A DNA stretch of 64,000 nt, from assembly GCA_013365365.1 (NCBI GenBank), contig JABVXU010000007.1, positions 434,001 through 498,000 on the forward strand. Reading direction: 5' to 3'. The stretch is from Cruorifilaria tuberocauda (taxonomy: Eukaryota; Nematoda; Chromadorea; Rhabditida; Onchocercidae). Below are positions 42,121 through 55,200 of this stretch, piece after piece. The number at the start of each line of letters is the position of its first letter. Positions within the stretch are counted from its first letter, which is position 1. Position numbers and translations under genes: made by a program. Below the pieces are notes generated by a model. The model saw only the letters and a program-made list of their open reading frames with translations. It did no database searches and was not told the DNA's origin.

Positions 42121-43405
42121 AAGGTGTCATGCAGATGTCATACAAATACAAACCCATGCGTTTTCTATCGCACACCTCGGAAACTTCTAATTGAACCGTT
42201 TCGTTAATTAATATTTTTCGTAGACGTGTTTGTGATGAGATAGTTTTACGTCATCTCTACGTCAATGCTATTTGTGTTTCGATTGAAAGAAATAGTCAAT
42301 GTGTCCAATTTCATTGATTATTTTTTTACTTTTCAACTTTTCTCTTTGTAATAATGCGATTGGTTTTGTTTCTAAATTATTCATTAATATATGATATTTA
42401 TCTTTTTTAAGATTCAACGCGGCAGACTTCTAACTTTCATATCGATATGAAGAAAGGGAAGCATGGAGGCGCAATTGGTTATCGGAAATATAGTGTCATA
42501 AGTAAATTCAAAACATAGGGATATATAGTTTTAAATCGAGAAGGAATGATTTGGATGTATGTTTACGATAAATAAAAATGATATATGATAAAGATATATG
42601 ATAAATGATCATATGAATTGGTGAAGGTAATGTCTGAATTTTTTACTGATAGATTGAAAATAAGAAATATCAGAATTGATTTCAAAACGAATGCATCATT
42701 GTACTTGAAATTTAGTATTTTCAGATAAATCGATCACTGATATGCTTGTATTAAGAATTACTATTTTTCAAAATTTTTATTCACAAAATCAATTGCAACG
42801 AATTGAGCGCATTTTTCTAACTCGTCGAAATACTATCAAATAGAAATGTGCTAGTTCTTCATTCCATCTTTTACCATCTAATGATCCTTATCATCGACTA
42901 CTGATAGAGGAAAATGTCAACATGCAGGGCTGATGATGATATGCAAGGATTTATTTCACACACAAACAAATGTAGCTTTACTTTCAACTCTATAATAAGA
43001 TTCATTATTTTAGTTATCAATGGATTAGACGAATTGAATTGATTTAAAGATAATTGTTGCTTTTATAATAAGATTCTTCATGAATGTTTCTATTGATTTA
43101 TTTCCAATTAGAATTTATAACCAATAATTTTTCAGCTCTGTCATTTCTCATAATCATTCACGATTAAATGTCAAATTAATTTTATTAAAAAACAGCTTTT
43201 GATATAAAGATATTAGTGATAAGCGAAGAAGATAACGTATAAAGCATAACTTTAATGATAATATAATATTTATAATATTGTCAGTAAAAATTTCATTGTT
43301 TAACAAATCAAATAAAAATATACGAAAAATTTTCTTCGTAAATAATTTAATCCATTGGAATGTTTTAGAAAAGAAATAAGTTAAATATAATAATCTTTAT
43401 AGGTT
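42121..43405. other. Gene-poor AT-rich spacer
   Basis: No exon, RNA gene or repeat that I can support between the CA minisatellite and the orphan exon. Confidence 0.5.
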
Positions 43406-43627
43406 TTATAAATAATCATATTCATCGTTTCTAATATCAGGTTGCATTATTAATGAAGGACAAGTAATTAATCTGTGAGTAAAGGATCTTATTGAACTTT
43501 CTAAATAGTCTTGAGATATATCGATAGCACATACTTTTCCATGAAATCGTTTTGCACAGGACATTAGCACTGACGCAAGCATATTATCGATAGGTACTCC
43601 TCTTAGAACGGCAGAATGCAAATGAAA
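43406..43627 (-). pseudogene. Orphan terminal exon (gene fragment or unlinked last exon)
   Basis: On the minus strand, a good acceptor (ATGTTTCACAG) is followed by 73 sense codons and TAA in phase 0. The product contains HSAVLRGVPIDNMLASVLMS, FHGKVCAIDISQDYL and SFTHRLITCPSL, a composition far more protein-like than its surroundings. I found no upstream partner exon in the next 2 kb on this strand. It could be the last exon of a gene with long introns, or a relic. I do not recognise the family. Confidence 0.38.
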
Positions 43628-43671
43628 CTGTGAAACATTTGATGATTTTAAGTAATTCTAACTTTCCCACC

Positions 43672-43802
43672 AATGTGTGTGAGTATGTGTATACGCATGT
43701 ATGTTTATGTGTGCATGTGTATGTGTACGTGGTGTGTATATGTGTGTGTCTGTATTTATACGTGTGTGTGTGACGTGTGTCTGTATTATGTATGTATGTT
43801 TT
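43672..43802. repeat. TG-rich simple repeat
   Basis: TGTGTG-dominated sequence with ATG and ACG interruptions, complementary in character to the CA-rich array about 1.55 kb upstream. Confidence 0.85.
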
Positions 43803-44876
43803 GCCGAAATTTTAGTTTGCTTTGCTGCTGTATTTTATTATATTATTTTTGTTTTATAATGTTATCTATATATTTTATTATTAATATCACTATTAAAAAA
43901 ATTTATTGTTACTTTTGAGAAAAACATGCAATAACTTTAATTACTATAAATTACTTTCGTGTAATTTGTTAATTAAAACTCAAATAGAATTATCAAAATG
44001 TTAAATCAATCATTTAATTCGTATGATAACGACCAATAAAAACAATTTATTTCTACCTGATACTGTAAAGTAAAGTGCAGAAAAAAAATCATGAAATTAA
44101 GCAAATAAAATATTCCGATATGTTAGAATAATAAAATTGAATTAAAGCATTTCTTTCTCGTTGTTAATCTAATTATTGCAATAATCGGTTTAATTTAATT
44201 TATTACAATAAAGATGTTCGTTTAAACGAATGAAAAATTTGTGAAATACAATTTGAATTCAGAAAAAATAAAAATTGAAAGCAAAAAAAAATAATTCATT
44301 CGTTACATTACAGCTAAATAATTTCCAGAAATAGTTACAATTATCGAAATTCTTCTTACTGTAAAGCGATTTTTTTCCTTTGTTTCAGGTAAACTAATAA
44401 CTAACTAAAATTTGAATAGTCAGTTTATTGGAAACAAAAGAAAAAAATTACCAATCAATATATTCAAATCTTCATTATAATTAGCAAATTATACTTAGCT
44501 CTCTCCTCAATCTAAAATTCAAATACTTTATGAATCGTTAAGGTTATACTTTTACTAATTAGCTAATAATTTAATTGCAACAATAACAATCACTCATGAT
44601 ATTTCAAAACATTGAAGTAATGGTACATTCTCTTGTATTTCTCTTTCACTTCGTCATTTATGAGAATTATAACGAGAAAAAATAATTTTTTTTCAATTTA
44701 TTAATTTCAATTTATTATTCTGATATGTTAGAATATTTTATTTGCTTAATTTCTCGTTTCTTTTTTCTGAATGTCAAATTGTATTTACAAAATGTTCTTT
44801 TTTAAGTTATTATCGAATTGAATGGTATCGAATCGACCAATCAACCAGTTTACATCATTGTCACATTCATTGTTAT

Positions 44877-44919
<43 letters not shown>

Positions 44920-47900
44920 AAAGCACTGAATATAAAATTGCAAGACGAGAGTTGTTTACAACAAATTTTCCGTTAAACATAGTGTTGTTTTTTTCCTCCA
45001 TTCTGTTCTGTTCATTTTCAACGTTTCTTTCGTGACTTTAAATTCACTAGCTTCCTCTTTACTTTTCTTTTTTTCTTTCACGCAGAATCGTTTGTGCCCA
45101 AAGTTTTTCTTTACCTCCCTCCCCCTCTCTCTCTCTCTTCTTTTTAACTTATCAAACTGGAGATGAAACTTTTCATTTGTTTGGAAATACTTCATTTTTT
45201 TTCTTTTCCTTATAACGATTCGATGATTAGCACAAAATGGACAACAAAGTTGTAATGAAATGAAGTTTGTATGTGATAATCGTTGTAAAAGATGTTATTT
45301 ACTTGAGATATTATTTTTATCTTTATTTTTTAAATGTTATTTTTGAATGATGATCATTGATTATTGATTAGTTTAGAATGTAAACATTTCCGTAAAGGTA
45401 ATGAATAGGAAATGGTAAGGTTTAATAATTAATATAAGCTTGAAGTAATGTGTATTCATGCTTTGTTTTAATTGTATCTTTAACATGCATTCGTATCTTA
45501 ATTAAACTCGACATGATAGCAATGAAGGAAATAGATAATGAAGTTGTTTATCTAATTATTTGATATTTATATTATTGTGTATCTTGATTATTTATATTAT
45601 TGCATATTTAAAAACACAATTTACATTTTTACTTTTTACTTTCTTCATTTACTTTTTACATTACCTCTATTTTTGTAGCTAGTCTTTGGGAATTAGAAAA
45701 AGAGAGAGAGAGAATTATGTGAGTTCCATCTTATTTTTCACTTTAATTAATTGCTTTCATTTTATTTTATTGTCCAAAAAAATCTCTTACTCGACATTTC
45801 TCATCTTTCTCCTACTAAACAATTACTTTGCAAATGAATGGTTTTTTTTTCTTTCAAAAAATTTCGGTAAATTGAAGTAAAAAAAGCGCAGCTATTTGCT
45901 ATTGTAATATTTATCACTTATTGTAATATTTATGCTTAAATTTATCACTTATCTTTCGCAAAAGTTATTTAAACACAAAATTGCTATTTTGCAATGTGTT
46001 GAATTGCTTGCTTGCTTACTTCCTTACTTATTCATTCGATTCACTTAAGAATTGATTACTTACTCACTCACTCTATCCATTTATAATTTTTTTATTTCTC
46101 TGTTTTTTTGGTGTTATTAATTGTTTATTTTCTTCACTCATTCTATCCAGTTAAGAATTGATTACTTATATAACTTAGTTATTCTATTCATTTAAGAATT
46201 GCTTACTTTATCCATTTAAATATTTAACTTTTTTTCATTTTATAGAAATAGCAATAAGTATTAAAACAAACATACATATGTACTAATAACTGTTTATATT
46301 AAGTAATTTCAGCAAATATTCTAAAATATTTTATCAGGTAATTCATGAAAGAAAAGATCAGGACTCCTTATCAAATCATTGAGTAAAGTGATTCCTTTTT
46401 TTCTTTAATGAAATAGTTTTTTTTTTGGATGTGAATACTTAAATGCTTCATCAAACAAATAAGCCTTAATAACTAATGATTAGTAATTTCTTTCCAATCA
46501 TTTTCAACGTAAGAAAAAAAACGAACATTTTTGCAATACATTTAAAATATAAAATGATATCTGTGAAAACATATCAAACATAAATGATATTTATAAGAAT
46601 GATAAAAAAAGAGAGAAGGAGGGATAGGGAGAGAGAGAGAGAGAGGAAAAAAAAGGATGAAAAGAATTTGTAACAAAAATATTATTTTCAATGTTTTTTT
46701 TCCCAATAATTTCTGCAATTTCAAAACAAACTTAAAACCAATTTTTCAACTGATTAATGTTCCAATTTTTCTCTTTCTATCTTTTTCAACATTCTTTTTT
46801 CTCCTTCAATTCTTATGCCAAAAAAGAAGAGAGAGAGAGAGAGAGAGAGGAGTGGAGAGATTATTTTTATTCTTTTTTATTCTCGTATTTTATTTCGATC
46901 GATTTGAAATTATTGTTGCTGGTCAATTGAATGCACAATTAACAATACTTGGAATTAGTGTTCTTGGAAATATACAATCAATTTTTAAGCACGGATTTTT
47001 GCATAAATTGATTTACTTGTTTCAAAAAAAGAAGTGTTGAAGATTCTTAGCTTTTTTCAGGTTGGCTATTTTAGTTTAAATTTTTTTTAATTTCTGATAT
47101 TGCCATGATGATTATCTGTGCATTGTTTGATTTGGAAATGATTATTTGTTGTTTGTTATTTATTGGTTACAAAAAAATGGCAACATATTTTAATGCATGC
47201 TTTTAGTTTAAAGCTTCTTTAATGCTGCATATGGTAAGTATAAAATTAAAATTTTGTTATTACGATATTTTGTATTATATAATTAGAAAAGACATTATCG
47301 GTTAACTATATTGTTGACTTTTAATTTTTCAATGAAATTTTTTTTGCGCTGATGATTCATAGCTTAGATGAATATTTGTTCAGCTTTTAAATGAACTAAA
47401 TTGAATGTCAAAGTAAAGTTTGAGAGATTTATTAAAATAAAAAGTTAAATATTGGATATACTTTCAATCTGTTTACATCGTTATTTCTTTCAGTCTTATT
47501 TTTACTATATAATTTATTTCATTATAGCAACATAACATCATTCTATGTTACAGTATTTAATTATCTTAAATCGAACATCTTTTTTTTTGTTGTTAAAATC
47601 TTAATAATGAATTATAAAGTTATTAGAGGAAAAAAAACACTTTGAATTAAGCTTAGACGAAAAGTTCAAACTTGAATGAAACTATGAAAAAGCATTGAAT
47701 TCCTGAAATCATTGTACATTTGCAGTAATTATTACAGTTGAAATTTAATATCTTTACTGGATAGGAATCTGATTTTCTAAAAGAAATTTCCGGAAATTAA
47801 TTATCGTTTAAAGATTATTTCCATACAAATCAACACTAATAATATCATTTCATATTTTTGATGTAATATAAATTACAATTCTTATGTATCAGTATAGTTT

Positions 47901-49280
47901 AGTTTAGAAATTAAAATCATAATTTATCAATATGAAAGTAATAGGTTGAAAAGAAAATTAATCTTAATTATTGGAAGACAAGGAGGAATATAAAGGCTTG
48001 TTTCTCATTCATTTCAATATTTTACAATTTTAATTAAATATTTTGCAAGGATAAATTTAATAAAATTAAAATAAGCACGAAGTAAAGTTATGACATTACC
48101 GTTAAATTGAAAAGTACTACCTGTTTGATGTGTTATCGGACTATTCCATCAGTATATCAGAAGATATTTATCAATTCTAATTGATTATGATAATCTGTTA
48201 ATTAATATGAAATCTAGTTAAGATATTTAGATAGAATCATTGAAGATAAATTTACAAAAAGTTAATTTATTTTAACTTACACTAATAACTTCCATTATGG
48301 AATCAGTTGAATATTTCATCTGATCATAATCTTTTGGGATGATAAATTTCAGTGATTTATCGTTGAAACCATTAGGTGGAAATTACAGCTACTGCATTTA
48401 TGTCATCGAAAGGTCAGGAGTTTAGGGTCAAGTGATTAAATTTGAAATTTAATAGCAATATAATAAGCTGTATGGAGTTAGTAGTGGATGAGGTTATATG
48501 TTGTTAGTAAGATCGATAAATAGATAGTACAAAAAATATCCCACTCTTTTCTGCCTCTCTTTCAATAGCTAAGATTATATCGTTAACATTATCTCGTTTC
48601 TTTTCGTTGCTCTCAATATTATTGCCCTACCCAATCATAATTTAGATTCCAAGTCTCATGTCAGAAGGTCATTCTACTGTTCCGCTCATCTTTTTACATC
48701 AGACATACTTTTTTTGTAAATGATCGTACGTGTATTCTCGTCGATATATGCTGTTACGTTGTTCTCTGCATTGATCACTATTTCGCTCGTGTTTTTACTA
48801 CAAATTATAATTTTTAATTGAGTCTGTTTTTCGCATTTTTTCCTTTTTATTAGAATTTTAATCGTTAATGATTATGATGATGATGATATTTGATAGATTA
48901 CATTCATTATATATATATTTATTATCTTCGTTATTCTAGCAACGTTTGCTATCAAAGGTGTTCTTGATTTATTCATATTTTAATTGGCCTGTTTAGTGTA
49001 GTAGGATTTGGAAAACTGGTTTTGTGAAGTTTTTATTTCAGGGTTTTATCATTTTTTACCGGGGAGATTGTTTCTGTTACCCCCATATATATTTAGTACC
49101 AAAATCAATATTATTCGTAACTCTGATTTTTTGGTAGTGCATCTGAAAAAACCAAAGTGCGGCATTCTAGGAAATGAAATTTTATTGGTCGCTTCATTAA
49201 TCAAAATATTCCGGATGTGGATAACACGGAAATCTACGCAGTTACAAAGTTATTTTTATCTGTTTTAAATAAGAAGAAAA
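43803..49280. other. Gene-poor AT-rich region, right part
   Basis: Upstream flank of the IRS gene. GA or CT tracts occur at 44881-44918, 45117-45140, 45700-45716, 46622-46646 and 46829-46852. No exon found. The plus-strand ORFs at 44742-45035 and 46657-47040 run through these tracts and homopolymers and are not credible genes. The last 700 bases may contain proximal promoter sequence. Confidence 0.55.
44881..46852. repeat. Cluster of GA/CT tracts
   Basis: Five tracts of 12 to 36 bases of GAGAGA (or CTCTCT) within 2 kb: 44881-44918, 45117-45140, 45700-45716, 46622-46646 and 46829-46852. Confidence 0.85.
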
Positions 49281-52200
49281 ATGGACAAGAAACGAACTTC
49301 AAATCCCGTGGAAGAAGATGCGGGTGTCTTGAAATCGGGCTACGTTACAGCTGCATTTTCGCCTTTCGTAAGTGTTTTTTGTAGGAACTATTGTCATTAT
49401 TTCTACGAACTTTTCATTGCGTTAAGTTTTTGACATATTCACGGCATTCATTTCTTCTTTAGCAAGCCTAAAATGTTTGCTATTCTCGCACCGGATAATA
49501 GCTGCTGCATTACATTCTATTTTTCGATTTCATGAAATGAAAGGTTCACATTTAGATTTGTTTACTTTAAAAAAAACCTAATATTTCCATATTATTATTC
49601 AATAAATTAAACACTCTTAGTAACGTTTATTAATTTTCAGAAAACCAAAAAAGTGTATTACGCAGTTTTGGGTCATCGGGCGCTTGAATTACATGAAAGT
49701 GAAAAGAAATCTCAAAGGAAGAACAGACATCCACGACATCTGATTGATCTCTCCACCTGTTTCAACATTAATCGACATGTAAGCCCAATCATCAATTCCA
49801 TATGTAGTTTTAAAATTATCATAGCATTATTTCTGTTCATTTAGAAAGCTTTATTTATTAATATATTGCTTTAGCAAAATTCTCATTGGAGGAAAATTGC
49901 AAATACTCATTTCTGAGTTGTATGTAAGTTCAAGTCTTTCCAGCAGCTTAAGCCATTTTTGATATCATTATGATTTGTCTACTGAATTTTGATATCGGTT
50001 TTGCTCTTGTTTCATAGTTTGATAAAGTTAAGGAAGGTAGTACTATCAGTTTTTCCTCGGCTAATTGACGGGTTGCCAATTTGTTAATAAACGTCCTTTT
50101 TTAAGCTAACAAAAAATTGAACAGCATACCCAAATTTCACCGTTTTCTAATTTCGAAAATAAAATTGAGGAACGATAGTTATTTGAAGAATTTGAATATG
50201 ATGTTTAATCGGTCCCATTATTTTTGCTGGACACCATTGAAAATAGAAATTAAATCAATTTCTCTTCATATTAGACTGGATTAAATTTTTTTGCATGTAT
50301 TTTGATTAGCATTCATGGCTAAAGTGTCTTCATTGTATTAAATAATGGAGTTATTTTCAGAAATTAATATTAGAATTTCCGATTTATTCGATTTTTATGT
50401 ATAATCGGAATATTTTTAATTTGCATTTTCAATTTCAAGTGATTCAAATACTACTTTTCGCAATATATTTTATGTAGAAGTCTATTGAAGCTTTGAATGA
50501 ATTACACTTATTCCTCAAAATATTAATAAATGAGAACTGTATTATGCTTTTTTCTCCCTATAATAATTTTTTAATTTCTTTTTTTAAGAGTATTCGTCTG
50601 ACGTATTGAATTGGCTAGATTTCCTGCGCATTTTGAAGATAGAGGAGATTTATAGAAATTTCTAAAAGATGTAGAATGTTAGATTATTGGAGCAATCATT
50701 ACTATTAATGCTAATTCCGGTAAGTTCATATCATTTCGACGATATGGCTGTTAAAGTATTTCTTACAGTTTGATGGCCGATTGAAATACTGCGTGGCAAT
50801 TATGACACCTGATGAAACACTTGTTTTGCGAGCGGAAACAGATGTATTAAGTGACGAATGGTACGATATGTTGATGTCTGCAGTGATACCGGCACGAGCT
50901 CTACATCTCGGACGACCTGTTTTTGCCAATGAGTTTTTTGGTAAATTTTAATCTTATCGCTAGCTTTTTCCTACGTATATTTTATGTGTCATTAAACTTT
51001 GTACCATTATGTTTTTATCCTGCACTGAGTCTGTTCACAAAGAACAAATTAATAGTCAGTTAAATAAAATTTTTAATAAGTAGTATCGTGTCTTATTCAT
51101 GCAGTTGCATTTCAAGCTATACTAAGGATTGGATGGGTCGATTATCTTCATACTTTTATTATATACTGATGGAGAATTCGAGATTCTTCTTTATTCGAAG
51201 TTGAAAAGTAATGAAAAAATGTCGTTCTTATTATTATATCCAGTGACTGATGTTCCCTTCAAAGTGACTTTGTTGAGAAAATATTGCTTCAGATTGTGCT
51301 TGGGATGTAACAATAATTGAACACCCAAAATTCCGGAAATCAGTTAAATCTTCGGAGAAATTGATTAATTTGTGCACAAAAGATCCATCATTACTCGGAC
51401 CACATCGATTATGTTTTTACCATCACACGATCATTTTATGTAGGCGAGGTATTGAGCCAGCACCTTCGGATGCCCTGTTGCAGTCAGGCATTCCGCCATT
51501 CAAAGTAACTGACTTCGTTGAATTTCCTGTAAGTTTTAAATATTCTTCAGTTTATGATAAGTCAGAGTAAGAAATACAACATTTCTATTTGCTTACGCAC
51601 AATTTAATAATGTAACTTTTATTACAAACTGAAATTTCCTAAATCATTACAAATAACGTTTCTTTGCTATTTTGTAATAAAGTTATATATCAGCATTTCT
51701 GCTGTCTATCTTTTAATGAGAATTGATAAGATTCAATGCAGCAAACTTCATAATCTTGTTTTACAAAGCAGTCTATCTCTACATGCTTAAAAATGTGTTA
51801 TACTTATTTCATCATTTTTTTGCTGATCTCTTTTAGCGACAGTATATGGCCAGTTTTGGCTGCCAGGAGAGATATTTTTTCATGGTGATGGGCCGATCAT
51901 CACCATCCGGTTCGGGCGAACTATGGGCATTATGTGACTGTGAAGAGGTGGCTGCCGATGTGCACAATAAATTGAATAAAATTATCGAAGAGGAGTGTGA
52001 AAAAAAGAAAAAATTGCCGAATGGGTCAGCTTCACTTTGGTTTTCCTCTTTTATAAGTTTATTGTTTGTTTTAGAACTAAACTTCAGGACTTTCATTGTA
52101 GTTGTTAATATAAAACCATCATTGGTAGTTATTAGTCATTAGTTTTCAAGAATTTTGTTTGATTAGCAATTACTCTTTCTGAGAAATTTTCGGAATAGGC

Positions 52201-55200
52201 TGCAGTTAGTTTTTCCAGACATGTACATATTTTTAGTCGTATATCTTTCAAGCTAAGATCAGATTATTTGACATATGTTTGGAAATTTCTCTTCTTGCTT
52301 AGCGAAAAATTCTTAAAATTTTCATTTAATTGTTTGAATAGTCTGAATGAAACACAGTATTTTCTTCGGTTTTCTTTTTCAGACCACCACTACACTTGAC
52401 TTCCACGCATCATGGGCATCGCGACCGACTTCATACACACAGCGGACTTCGAAAAACAGGAACTACAATATCGAGGTTATTTTGTGTAATGTTGCTTATT
52501 AGGAAAATGAGTGAATGTTGGTTTGCATATTAGTACACTGTTCTTTTTTTGTTAAATTTTTTTTGTAAATATTTTTTGTTAAATGAAAGTTGATTTGAGT
52601 GATTCGCAACTTCAAGGAACAAAGTATTAATTGCGGATATAAATTTTAGAATACTTGAATTAATAAGTTTTTCAGAATCGCTACCATGTTTTTACCTTTA
52701 AAATAAAATCAAAGGAACAGTAGTTCTTTATATGTAGAAAATTTATTTCCGTTATTTCAGGAAACTGACACCTGACGAACTGTCATTGAAAGAACGACGA
52801 GCTCAGTTACGCGGTTACAAGTGGGCTGCGGATTCAATTCAAGAACGAGCACAAGAAGATACGTTGTCACCCAATGTTCCATCCTTCTTATGGTTTGATT
52901 CAACCACCGCTAAGTAGGTGCATCGTATCTATTGCTAATATAAAATTATTTTCGTGTTTTCTGACAAAAAATTACTGAAAAATTACTTTGAAATTTACTT
53001 AATATTTATCTGTTATCCTTGTTTTTTCTGAAGTGTCGCTTTATTCTTTGTTCAATTCCAAGTGATAATTCTGGTAAGCTTAAATTATCTATGCTTCTTG
53101 ATTATTTCATTTTTTTCATTTTCGAAAATTTGATTGTATAAATGTCTCGTGATTGATGTTGATGTTTTATGTTCCGAAATTCACATCTTCGTCTAGAATT
53201 TATTCCTTCTAGTTTCTGATGATTTAATTTTTGCAGAGGCAAATGTTTGAGGAATTCACGATCTGGGCAAAATTCTTTAGTTAGGAAAATTGATCGAACG
53301 CGAAGTTTTGAAATAAAAATATCGCTTCCTTCATCATCAACAACTGGCCGGTCAGTTTCATTTATAATTAAGAAATTGCATATTAATTTGGATTTAATTT
53401 TTTTTTATCCACGAATCGTTCACATAGTACGGTTGCTTGCAGCATAGAAAGTGATAAGAATAATAAGAAATATCTCCCAGCAGAGCTGTTATTAGAAAGT
53501 TTGGATTGGAAAAATTTTTCTCGAAATCATTTTTCACTTGCATCATCATCAGCTACGGAAGAAACTGAAGACAGGCAGGTTTTGTCGTAAATTTATATTA
53601 ATGCTGATAAATATTGACAGAAAAAGATATTTCAGTAATGAATTATCTGCCGTCCAATTTTTGACACTTTTCATATTATTCTAGTTTATTTGGAGACAGC
53701 GATATTTTAAAGATTCGGAAACTGTTTCTTGTTCTAATTTTTCCGTACAGTAATTGAATGGCACAAGGAAATTTCACGAACGAAGATTAAACATAAAAGT
53801 CGATGAGGATTATCGTTTTGCATGTTTAATATTAATTAATTTTGTTCTTTCTTCGTTCGTTTTTTTGGACGATACTGTTACTATAAGTGAGTAATTTTAC
53901 TAGTTGAATATTATTGAATTTTTTTTTCCTCATTATCTGTTAATAAGTCAGATTTAATTATAAGTTATTTAATAATGTTGTTTCATGTGTCAAATATCTT
54001 TTTAAGCTTGATTTTGTGAATTTTTAGTTTGAAATCAAAGAAATTTATAGCGGTGGCACATTGCGGACCGATTTGGAAGAAGTAACGAATCCTGTTAAAA
54101 CAAGTGTGGAGCGACAGATTAAAGCAAACATCGAACGTACGCATCCGTTCATGTCAAAACAACAATTTCTGCCTCATTCTGAATTTCGCAAAGTTGCATC
54201 AACAATCGGTGGTCATACCGATTATGATGATCGAACCGATGGGACATCAGGCTCGGCTGCCGGGAGCACGAGTACCAATGATGATTTCTTACAGACAACA
54301 CCCGGCGAAAGTAATAATTTATATTTTACAGATGAATATAAAATTAGGGAAAGTAATAGTGGAACAAGATTTTTGCTAGATATTCTTTTGCATTTTTAGG
54401 AAAATTTTACGGATTTCATTTATTTTGGTTACTTTTAGTGTCAGAGGATGCATCTGGAGATAATTTGGAGTATGCTCCAATGGAAATGAATTCATGGTCA
54501 TCAGGAAGTGCATCGCATCTTGGTCTATCAGTAGGTAAATAATTGTAATTTTTCATCACAATTATTAAGAAATATACTTCATCCGTACTAATTAAGAAAA
54601 ACTTTATACTAAAGAATTATTTTATCCTTCAAATCAAGTGGGAGATGTTACTGGAGTCATATGATTTGCAAGACTATAAGTTTGGGGTGAGAACAGAACA
54701 TGACACTGGGTGTAACGTAGGAAAGATTGGAGTAAAGTTGCCGAACTTCTTTTTCAACTAATATGAATCTTTTGTGAAAAATCTCCATATGGTTTTTTTG
54801 TTTTCAGGAGAGCCACAATTTAATTTCGAAGAAGTACGATCGTATGTATCTGATAGTAGCGATAGTTGCTATTCTTCAATGGCAGCAAACGGTGCACCAC
54901 GGTAAGTTTCTCATTTCGATAATGCAGTAATTGTAATGGTTCCGTCCTCATTTTTTCATGGGCTTGCAAATATATTTTGCTTCATAAGTGTTTGTTCAGA
55001 GCATATTCTTTTGGTGCATCACACATAGTACATCAGCAACCGCGACAGTCAGGAAGAAAACTGATGCCTCCCGAACATGATTCACCAGCGCCGGATTCCC
55101 TGTAAGTGAAATATCATTGCTGATGTTCCTTATATTTGATTCTGTTCAATTTTATTTTCAGCTTATGGTTTTTGTTACGCCGAATTGCATGTTTCTACTT

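Noticed and set aside
41706..42175. Three long minus-strand ORFs rich in Cys, Val and Tyr
   Set aside because: Translations of the CA/TA minisatellite; no splice context or normal composition.
43673..43918. Plus-strand Cys/Val/Met-rich ORF
   Set aside because: Translation of the TG-rich simple repeat.
46657..47040. 127-codon plus-strand ORF
   Set aside because: Contains an Arg-Glu run from a GA tract and Phe/Leu runs from T-rich DNA; no acceptors or donors support it.
49008..49268. 86-aa plus-strand ORF just before the IRS gene
   Set aside because: Ends before the IRS start in another frame, with no splice support; probably upstream noncoding sequence.
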